Of a DNA stretch of 9,601 nt, positions 1 to 4,330 are shown piece after piece (the first letter of the stretch is position 1; each line of letters starts with the position of its first letter). The position numbers were made by a program, and so were the translations under genes. The notes below the pieces were generated by a model, which made no database searches, was not told the origin of the DNA, and worked only from the letters and a program-made list of their open reading frames with translations. Source of the stretch: Thiotrichales bacterium. Its GTDB lineage: Bacteria > Pseudomonadota > Gammaproteobacteria > Francisellales > CACEW01. The stretch covers positions 1-9,601 of the forward strand of contig CANJQG010000058.1 of the NCBI GenBank assembly GCA_947476405.1, written 5' to 3'.

Positions 1-66
1 GCCTGATTGCTCCCAATCGTCTGACAGCTTCTGCCATTCACTCAGATCTGCTTCTCTTTTTAACAT
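1..66 (-). CDS. IS66-type accessory protein TnpA, N-terminal fragment (runs off the left edge)
   Basis: Only the first 22 codons are in the window. The protein starts MLKREADLSEWQKL and continues with DDW and EQSG. The pattern of a Trp, a Leu three residues later, then a second Trp followed by QSG resembles the opening of IS66 accessory proteins (TnpA), where it leads into a helix-turn-helix (commonly ...SGLS..FC). These proteins assist IS66 transposition; their exact biochemical role is poorly defined. The start at 64-66 is supported by a strong ribosome-binding site, AGGAG, five bases upstream (72-76 on the plus strand). No stop or frameshift is visible in the part present. With 22 residues the family call is reasonable but not certain; another HTH transposase accessory protein is possible. 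Confidence 0.55.
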   Translation of the reverse strand, partial: MLKREADLSEWQKLSDDWEQSG

Positions 67-71
67 GTTTG

Positions 72-76
72 CTCCT
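72..76 (-). promoter_or_regulatory. Ribosome-binding site of the tnpA-like gene
   Basis: AGGAG on the minus strand, five bases before the ATG at 66-64. It fixes the start of the partial gene at the left edge. Confidence 0.6.
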
Positions 77-109
77 GCTTGGTTTGCTCAGTCAGGAGTT
101 TCTCATATT

Positions 110-247
110 TTAGTTTAGGCCGTTAGATGTGGTTGTTTGAGCGCATACGTTCGGATGAACCAAAAGGAACAGTCCTTTCTCATCGGCGAGCTTATAAGGG
201 GTATCAATTGGCTTGGAAGTCTGTATTTTCGCGTTACTGAGTGGCAT
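110..247 (-). pseudogene. Tyrosine-recombinase integrase, N-terminal remnant disrupted by an IS
   Basis: From the ATG at 247-245 the minus strand reads MPLSNAKIQTSKP, then PYKLADEKGLFLLVHPN. This is the DUF4102 arm-binding N-terminus of P4/CP4-57-type integrases, which typically read MPL(T/S)DxxI, KPxxKPYKLxDxxGLYLLVxPNG, followed by KYWRxKYR. Here the match ends after residue 33 (HPN, position 149). The next 12 codons (VCAQTTTSN...) are unrelated and end at a TAA at 112-110. The expected core-binding and catalytic domains (RHRHY residues) are absent, so the enzyme must be inactive. The gene lies directly downstream of the ssrA 3' end and reads away from it, the standard arrangement for islands and prophages that use ssrA as attachment site. 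The break coincides with the IS66-like end. The remaining part of the integrase should lie beyond the IS, outside the window. Confidence 0.8.
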
Positions 248-248
248 T

Positions 249-299
249 TGGGGGTATCTCCCTCTGAAGGTATGCAATGCACCACCACTTATACCCCCA
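249..299. repeat. Inverted repeat TGGGGGTAT ... ATACCCCCA in the integrase leader
   Basis: A perfect 9-bp inverted repeat, arms at 249-257 and 291-299, separated by 33 bases. It lies between the putative integrase promoter and the integrase ATG (245-247). The left arm covers the space between the GAGGGAG ribosome-binding stretch (258-264, minus strand) and the ATG. It could be a pair of arm-type integrase or excisionase binding sites, or a hairpin that limits integrase translation; the sequence alone does not decide. Confidence 0.6.
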
Positions 300-343
300 G
301 ATTAGTCCGGATTAAGACGAATTTCACCGTACATCGCTGGACA

Positions 344-372
344 AGTATATCGCACAAAATGACAATTTGCAA
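344..372 (-). promoter_or_regulatory. Putative sigma-70 promoter of the integrase remnant
   Basis: On the minus strand, TTGCAA (367-372, 4 of 6 matches to the -35 consensus) is followed after 17 bases by TATACT (344-349, 5 of 6 matches to the -10). Transcription would start near 337, about 90 bases before the integrase ATG, and would cross the TGGGGGTAT inverted repeat. With the integrase gene broken, this promoter would now feed transcription toward the inserted IS. Confidence 0.45.
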
Positions 373-412
373 GGCTTTAACGGACATTTACGGAAGGGAT
401 TGGATCAAAAAT

Positions 413-445
413 TGGTGGAGGCGGCGGGAATTAAACCCGCGTCCG
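413..445. other. Likely attachment site (ssrA 3' end: T-arm and acceptor strand)
   Basis: The final 33 bases of the tmRNA gene (T-arm, acceptor strand and CCA) adjoin an integrase remnant that reads away from it. Integrases of this type commonly recombine within the 3' part of tRNA or tmRNA genes and restore the gene on insertion. The intact CCA end at 413 fits that. The other att copy, a direct repeat of part of this stretch, would lie to the left outside the window. Confidence 0.5.
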
Positions 446-666
446 AAAACCATTCACTCTCAGTTCTACATGCTTAGTAGGCCGATATTGGATTTAACTA
501 AAATGAGCCTCAGCTACAAGGCGGTATTTTAGCGAGCCCTATTTGGCTTTCGCCTTTAACTTCGATGCTCAGACACACACCAAAGCGAGCTTGTTGGGTA
601 TGAGCGCAGTAAGAAGGAACAAGCACTATTCTCACGTACGCCGGCTAGTTAGTTTCAGCTAACAGA

Positions 667-732
667 CTAGGCAGCTTTCGCTACCAAGGTCATTTTACCG
701 TTTGCAGCCTTGCGGCTTGCTTTTTTGTTGCC
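667..732 (-). other. tmRNA tag-peptide reading frame (21 codons plus TAG stop)
   Basis: The likely resume codon is GGC at 732-730, following CATAACT. The tag begins GNKKASRK, continues AANG, and ends LVAKAA before TAG at 669-667. The terminal AA and the nearby Ala-Lys fit recognition by ClpXP-type proteases. The usual gammaproteobacterial tag starts ANDE and has about 11 residues; this longer tag starting GNKKA resembles the Francisella form as I remember it. The resume codon is inferred from alignment by eye. A shorter tag starting at a later Ala in the same frame is conceivable. Confidence 0.7.
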
Positions 733-836
733 AGTTATGCAACTTAATGCAGGATTTACGAGAAATGCATCAGTCTCGGCATGCACTTTGAGGTTCAGCG
801 TTCCCGTCGAATTCAGATCGCCCCCAATGAACCTGC

Positions 837-845
837 ATTATATCA
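837..845 (-). promoter_or_regulatory. Extended -10 promoter of ssrA
   Basis: On the minus strand, TGATATAAT is a perfect extended -10 (TGnTATAAT). It is placed 11 bases before the mature tmRNA 5' end at 825, leaving room for a short leader removed by RNase P. No convincing -35 is seen at the normal spacing (TATATT at 860-865), but the upstream DNA is very A/T-rich, as expected for an extended -10 promoter with an UP-like element. Confidence 0.65.
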
Positions 846-1010
846 CAGCTTTAAACTAAAATATAGTCACTATGAAAAAATAATTTGGTTTGATTGATGA
901 ATGCGCTCAGATTGATGGTGCAATGCATTAAGCCCAAAATCTACGGACAAGACTAAAATCGAAGCAATTGCCAAAGCAATCAGGGTTTCAAAAAGAGAAA
1001 ATCCTTGCAT

Positions 1011-1775
1011 CTAAACATGCCCCCAAGTCACCCGCGGATGCGCTTGTAAATCTAGGCGGGTTTCAATATCATAATATTGATATTCCTGAAATAAAGCTTG
1101 AACTGCCTCTTTTTGATTATAGCCGTGCTCCAAAGCTAAAAATCCACCTGGTTTTAAAAAAAAACGCGCCTGTTTAATGATGAGCTCAATGGCCTCTAAA
1201 CCGCTTTCCCCACTGACCAGGGCCAATTCCGGCTCGAAACGCAAATCTTTCAAATGCGAATCCTGCTTTTCAATATACGGAGGATTGCTTAAAATAGCCT
1301 CTACTTTTTGAGGTGGAAGGGCGTCAAACCAATTACTTTGAATAAAAACAATCGCCCCCGTTTTAAGCTGAACTGCATTTTCCTTGGCAATCGCTAACGC
1401 ATTTTCACTCAGATCCACCGCCATCACCTGACAATCTGGACGTTCCAGGGCAAAACTAATCGCAAGACATCCGGAACCCGTTCCCAGCTCAATTACCTGA
1501 GCAGATCGGGGCACTTTATGCAAGGCCAGTTCGAGCAATAATTCTGTTTCAGGGCGAGGAATCAACACATCCGGTGTGACCTTGAAGTAATGATTCCAAA
1601 ATCCCTTCTTTCCGATTAAATACGCAACCGGCTCACCCTGCTCATAGCGCACTTTCAAGGCATTAAATTCAGCCTGCTCTTGATCTGAGGGCTGATAATC
1701 AGGATAAGTCAGCAAAAAACTACGCGGTTTTTTTAAAACATGACAGAGCAAAATAGGGAGATTCGGATCAATCAT
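1011..1775 (-). CDS. prmC: Peptide chain release factor N5-glutamine methyltransferase PrmC
   Basis: PrmC uses S-adenosylmethionine to methylate the glutamine of the GGQ motif in release factors 1 and 2, raising their peptide-release activity. The 254-residue protein has LIPRPETE at 71-78, the SAM-binding loop ELGTGSG at 96-102, the acidic residue D121 after strand 2, and the catalytic and substrate-binding NPPY at 164-167, followed by RFEPELAL. I place the start at ATG 1775-1773, which overlaps the prfA stop (ATGATTGA, 8-nt overlap) and implies translational coupling; there is no good Shine-Dalgarno. A longer start at 1823 would add 16 unrelated residues. Compared with E. coli PrmC (277 aa), about 20 residues of the N-terminal helical domain are missing before the ILLCHVL segment. 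The catalytic domain is complete. The order prfA-prmC, enzyme next to its substrate, is classical. Confidence 0.95.
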   Translation of the reverse strand: MIDPNLPILLCHVLKKPRSFLLTYPDYQPSDQEQAEFNALKVRYEQGEPVAYLIGKKGFWNHYFKVTPDVLIPRPETELLLELALHKVPRSAQVIELGTGSGCLAISFALERPDCQVMAVDLSENALAIAKENAVQLKTGAIVFIQSNWFDALPPQKVEAILSNPPYIEKQDSHLKDLRFEPELALVSGESGLEAIELIIKQARFFLKPGGFLALEHGYNQKEAVQALFQEYQYYDIETRLDLQAHPRVTWGHV

Positions 1776-2847
1776 TGATTTCAGCAAGCAAATTGACCTG
1801 CTGTTCATGAAGCAGTGGCTCAATAATTGGATTTAAATCACCCTCCATTACATATTCCAATTGATAAAGCGTCAAATTAATTCGGTGATCTGTCAGGCGA
1901 CCTTGAGGAAAATTATAGGTACGAATCCGTTCAGAACGATCCCCCGTTCCCACCAAACTTTTACGCGTCGCTGCTTCTGACTTGCGTTGCTTCTCTTCCT
2001 CAGCGGTTTTGAGTCGTGCTTTTAATAAATTCATGGCTTTGGCCCGATTTTTATGCTGCGAACGCTCTTCCTGACACTCCACAACTAAGCCGGATGGAAG
2101 ATGCGTAATCCGAATCGCGGAATCCGTTTTATTCACATGCTGCCCCCCCGCACCTGATGAGCGATAGGTGTCGATTTTTAAATCAGATGGATTGATTTCA
2201 ATATCAGCGACCTCTTCAGACTCCGCCATAATCGCAACGGTGCAAGTGGAAGTATGAACGCGGCCTTGGGCTTCGGTTTCAGGCACACGCTGCACGCGAT
2301 GTGCGCCCGATTCAAATTTCAGCTTGCCAAAAACACCCACGCCTTCAATTCTGGCAATCACCTCTTTATAACCACCGTGTTCGCCGGGATGCATTGTCAT
2401 GACCTCGACCAACCAGTTTTGTTTTTCAGCATATTTAGAATACATTCTAAATAAGTCTCCCGCAAAAATAGCGGATTCATCGCCCCCTGCTGCTGCACGA
2501 ATTTCCAAGAAAATCCCAGCTTTATCATTGGGGTCTCTCGGCAATAATAAAACATAAAGCTCAGAACTCAAACGCTCCTGTTCCGCCTTGCCGTGGAGCA
2601 GTTCCTCTTCCGCCATTTCTTTCATTTCGGGATCTTTTAACAAAAGCGCGGCCTCAAGCAAGGCGACTTCGTTTTGCTCGTATTCCGTATAAATACGCAC
2701 CAGCTCACTCAACTCAGCATATTCTTTCGATAAGTCCTGAAAGCGGCGACTGTCATTCATGACCTCATTCGTATTCAGCAAAGCTGCAATTTCTTCATAG
2801 CGCTCGCAGCATTTTTGCAGACGATTTTTAATGGATTCTCTTAACAT
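1768..2847 (-). CDS. prfA: Peptide chain release factor 1 (RF1)
   Basis: RF1 recognises UAA and UAG stop codons in the ribosomal A site and triggers hydrolysis of peptidyl-tRNA. The 359-residue length is normal (E. coli 360). The N-terminal coiled-coil domain spans about 1-100. The block AAAGGDESAIFAGDLFRMY is at 118-136. The stop-codon-reading tripeptide lies in HRVQRVPETEAQGRVHTS; here it is P-E-T at 189-191, where E. coli has P-A-T, and this PxT form marks RF1 rather than RF2 (SPF). The catalytic GGQ is at 234-236 in SSGAGGQHVNKTDSA, with Q236 the PrmC target. The C-terminus is intact (EPLLHEQQ). prfA is the first gene of this unit; hemA, which often precedes it in gammaproteobacteria, is absent, and a divergent glycan gene lies upstream. 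Confidence 0.97.
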   Translation of the reverse strand: MLRESIKNRLQKCCERYEEIAALLNTNEVMNDSRRFQDLSKEYAELSELVRIYTEYEQNEVALLEAALLLKDPEMKEMAEEELLHGKAEQERLSSELYVLLLPRDPNDKAGIFLEIRAAAGGDESAIFAGDLFRMYSKYAEKQNWLVEVMTMHPGEHGGYKEVIARIEGVGVFGKLKFESGAHRVQRVPETEAQGRVHTSTCTVAIMAESEEVADIEINPSDLKIDTYRSSGAGGQHVNKTDSAIRITHLPSGLVVECQEERSQHKNRAKAMNLLKARLKTAEEEKQRKSEAATRKSLVGTGDRSERIRTYNFPQGRLTDHRINLTLYQLEYVMEGDLNPIIEPLLHEQQVNLLAEIND

Positions 2848-2877
2848 ATTATAAACAGCATCATTTTGAATGGAATC

Positions 2878-2906
2878 AGTATAGCTGATTTTTCGTTTTA
2901 AATCAC
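2878..2906 (-). promoter_or_regulatory. Putative promoter of prfA-prmC
   Basis: On the minus strand, TATACT (2878-2883, 5 of 6) is preceded after 17 bases by GTGATT (2901-2906, 3 of 6). Transcription would start near 2871, giving a leader of about 24 bases before the prfA ATG at 2847-2845. The -35 is weak and no strong ribosome-binding site follows. Confidence 0.4.
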
Positions 2907-2914
2907 ACCTCAGT

Positions 2915-2943
2915 TTGACACTCCCAAAAAATGACGCTATAGT
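2915..2943 (+). promoter_or_regulatory. Strong sigma-70 promoter of the glycan-grxD-rpoH operon
   Basis: TTGACA (2915-2920, perfect -35), a 17-bp spacer and TATAGT (2938-2943, 5 of 6 to the -10). The predicted start is near 2950, about 25 bases before the TTG start of the first gene. It is the best promoter match I saw in the window and could drive all seven rightward genes. Confidence 0.75.
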
Positions 2944-2975
2944 TTGGCTCCATAGGCCTTAAACAGTGAATTTCT

Positions 2976-3359
2976 TTGCAAAAGTTACACCGCGAACTGA
3001 TTAGCTTTATTATCGCTGGCTCCATCAATACCCTGGTGAGTTATGGCTTATTTTGTTTGTTTATTTTTATGGGCTTCAATCATATTATTGCAATTACTTT
3101 GTCCTTTTGCTGCGGCGTACTCTTTAGCTTTCAGACGATTGGCCGCTTTGTATTTCGCGCACGCAATACGCAGATTTTAATCAAATTTATGATTCTGTAT
3201 CTGAGCCTTTATTTTTTCAACGTCATTTTCCTGGAAATGCTGAAACATTTTTCGCAAAACTGGTATCTAAATGGCCTGATTACAACCATCATCGCCGCAG
3301 CATTGTCTTTTATTTGTAACAAATTATGGGTTTTTCGCACCAAGGAGTCCACTTTATGA
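2976..3359 (+). CDS. GtrA-family small membrane protein (putative lipid-linked sugar flippase)
   Basis: A 127-residue protein with four hydrophobic segments, at about residues 9-31, 36-58, 70-88 and 97-117, and the family's opening pattern (RELISFIIAGSINTLVSYGLF) and closing pattern NKLWVFR. GtrA (PF04138) proteins are inner-membrane proteins thought to move undecaprenyl-phosphate-linked sugars across the membrane for modification of O-antigen, arabinogalactan or teichoic acids. The start is TTG at 2976: an in-frame TGA at 2967-2969 rules out anything further upstream, and the next Met is at residue 32, inside the membrane region. No strong Shine-Dalgarno is visible. Its TGA overlaps the ATG of the rmlB-like gene (ATGA). 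The gene opens the operon and, with the GT-C-like protein two genes on, suggests sugar transfer on the periplasmic side. The carried sugar is unknown. Confidence 0.85.
   Translation: MQKLHRELISFIIAGSINTLVSYGLFCLFIFMGFNHIIAITLSFCCGVLFSFQTIGRFVFRARNTQILIKFMILYLSLYFFNVIFLEMLKHFSQNWYLNGLITTIIAAALSFICNKLWVFRTKESTL
3342..3347 (+). promoter_or_regulatory. Ribosome-binding site deciding the rmlB start
   Basis: AAGGAG, eight bases before ATG 3356-3358. It supports that start over an in-frame ATG at 3326, which would add ten residues (MGFSHQGVHF) before the conserved nucleotide-binding strand. Confidence 0.75.
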
Positions 3360-4321
3360 AAAAATTACTCATTACAGGCGGGGCCGGCTTTATTGGCTCC
3401 AATTTTATTCATTACTGGCAAAAACAGCACCCGACTGATTTGATCGTCAATCTGGATGCTCTGACCTATGCGGGAAACCTCAGTAATCTGGAACATCTTC
3501 CCCACCCTGATCAGCACCTCTTTATCAAAGGCGATATTCAAGATCAAGCTTTAGTGGAACAGCTTTTACAAACCCATCAGATTGATACGCTTGTTCATTT
3601 TGCAGCAGAGTCGCATGTGGATCGCTCGATTCAAGATCCCGATATTTTTGTCAAAACCAATATTTTAGGCACCCAGGCTTTGCTTGAAGCCGCACGCAAA
3701 ATAGGACACTGCCACTTTCATCATATCTCTACGGATGAAGTCTATGGCAGCCTCAATATGACTGACCCTGCTTTTACAGAGACAACGCCTTATCAACCTA
3801 ATTCCCCCTATTCAGCCTCCAAAGCAGCCTCAGACCATTTGGTTCGGGCGTATCATCATACTTTTGGACTGCCTGTCACAACCTCAAACTGCTCCAATAA
3901 TTTCGGTCCGCGTCAGCATTCTGAAAAACTCATCCCCACCCTGATCCGCAGCTGCATGGAATGGCAACCCATCCCAATCTACGGCAATGGCAGCAACATT
4001 CGTGATTGGCTGTATGTCGAGGATCACTGCAGCGCTATTGACTTGATTTTACAAAAAGGCCAAATCGGTGAAGTGTATAATATCGGCGGCCATAACGAAT
4101 GGAATAATCTGGATATTGCCCGATTAATTTGCCAGATTTTTGATCAGCTCAAACCACACTCTCAACCTTATGAAAGCTTAATCCGTTTTGTAAAAGATCG
4201 CCCAGGCCATGACCAGCGCTATGCCATTAATCCGCATAAAATGATCTCTGAATTAGGCTGGAGGCATACGCCTAATTTTGAAAATCATCTCAAAGCGCTG
4301 ATTATTTCAAAATGTCCCTGA
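3356..4321 (+). CDS. rmlB: dTDP-glucose 4,6-dehydratase (RmlB-like), short C-terminus
   Basis: RmlB converts dTDP-D-glucose to dTDP-4-keto-6-deoxyglucose in the cytoplasm with bound NAD+, the branch point to dTDP-rhamnose and other deoxy sugars. The 321-residue protein begins with the Rossmann motif GGAGFIG (8-14). It has D34 and YAGN for the NAD pocket, the dehydratase triad T126-D127-E128 in HISTDEVYG, and the SDR pair Y152 and K156 in PYSASKAASDH. SNNFGPRQHSEKLIPT and RDWLYVEDH are typical of RmlB rather than epimerases. The usual length is about 350-360; here the protein stops at ISKCP, where the family continues with a helix of the TVEWYL type, and no continuation exists in the other frames. 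No rmlA, rmlC or rmlD is in the window. The next gene follows after nine bases. A related NDP-hexose 4,6-dehydratase with another nucleotide is less likely. Confidence 0.9.
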   Translation: MKKLLITGGAGFIGSNFIHYWQKQHPTDLIVNLDALTYAGNLSNLEHLPHPDQHLFIKGDIQDQALVEQLLQTHQIDTLVHFAAESHVDRSIQDPDIFVKTNILGTQALLEAARKIGHCHFHHISTDEVYGSLNMTDPAFTETTPYQPNSPYSASKAASDHLVRAYHHTFGLPVTTSNCSNNFGPRQHSEKLIPTLIRSCMEWQPIPIYGNGSNIRDWLYVEDHCSAIDLILQKGQIGEVYNIGGHNEWNNLDIARLICQIFDQLKPHSQPYESLIRFVKDRPGHDQRYAINPHKMISELGWRHTPNFENHLKALIISKCP

Positions 4322-4330
4322 AAATAAATC

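Larger units (their letters stand above)
1..148 (-). mobile_element. End of an IS66-family-like insertion sequence, partial
   Basis: Read leftward from 148, the sequence begins GTATGCGCTCAAAC, close to the GTAAGCG-type terminal repeats of IS66-family elements as I remember them. This point coincides with the position where similarity to a phage integrase stops abruptly (after codon 33 of the gene starting at 247). About 80 bases further in, a small tnpA-like gene begins, which is the normal IS66 layout. The rest of the element lies outside the window, so the opposite end, the tnpB/tnpC genes and the 8-bp target duplication cannot be checked. The boundary is seen in the sequence; the family name is inference from the end motif and the protein start. 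Confidence 0.6.
413..825 (-). ncRNA. ssrA: Transfer-messenger RNA (tmRNA, SsrA)
   Basis: tmRNA rescues stalled ribosomes: it is charged with alanine, enters the A site with SmpB, and encodes a tag that targets the nascent protein for proteolysis. The 5' end (825 leftward) reads GGGGGCG, and the 3' end CGCCTCC-A-CCA (419-413) pairs with it over seven base pairs including one G-U. The conserved 5' block GAATTCGACGGGAA, the AAAGTGCATGCCGAG block and the 3' T-arm GCGGG-TTTAATT-CCCGC with CTAAGCATGTAGAACTGAG upstream of it are all present, so this is a one-piece tmRNA. The tag frame is at 732-670 with a TAG stop. Its 413-base length is somewhat longer than the E. coli molecule (363 nt). No clear Rho-independent terminator follows the CCA, because accessory DNA begins there. 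The call is very secure. Confidence 0.97.

Noticed and set aside
137..532. 131-codon plus-strand open frame containing WWRRRELNPRPK
   Set aside because: It runs antisense through the integrase remnant and then the 3' end of tmRNA. The WRRRELNPRP string is simply the reverse strand of the T-arm and CCA end, a known source of false proteins.
900..1013. Plus-strand coding-like stretch KTKIEAIAKAIRVSKRENP ending at TAA 1011-1013
   Set aside because: It has a protein-like composition but an in-frame TGA about 80 bases upstream and no start codon. Too short to call a remnant of anything.
968..1177. 69-codon plus-strand open frame
   Set aside because: Most of it is antisense to the end of prmC. 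No RBS or family resemblance.
1776..1823. Longer PrmC start (16 extra residues)
   Set aside because: The extension lies within prfA and has no similarity to PrmC N-termini. The ATG overlapping the prfA stop is the better choice.
2848..2853. Perfect TATAAT on the minus strand directly before the prfA ATG
   Set aside because: As a -10 it would start transcription inside the prfA coding region, beyond its ATG, so it is probably chance. The TATACT at 2878-2883 is better placed.
3326..3355. Upstream ATG for the rmlB-like gene
   Set aside because: It lies inside gtrA and adds non-conserved residues; AAGGAG is positioned for ATG 3356.
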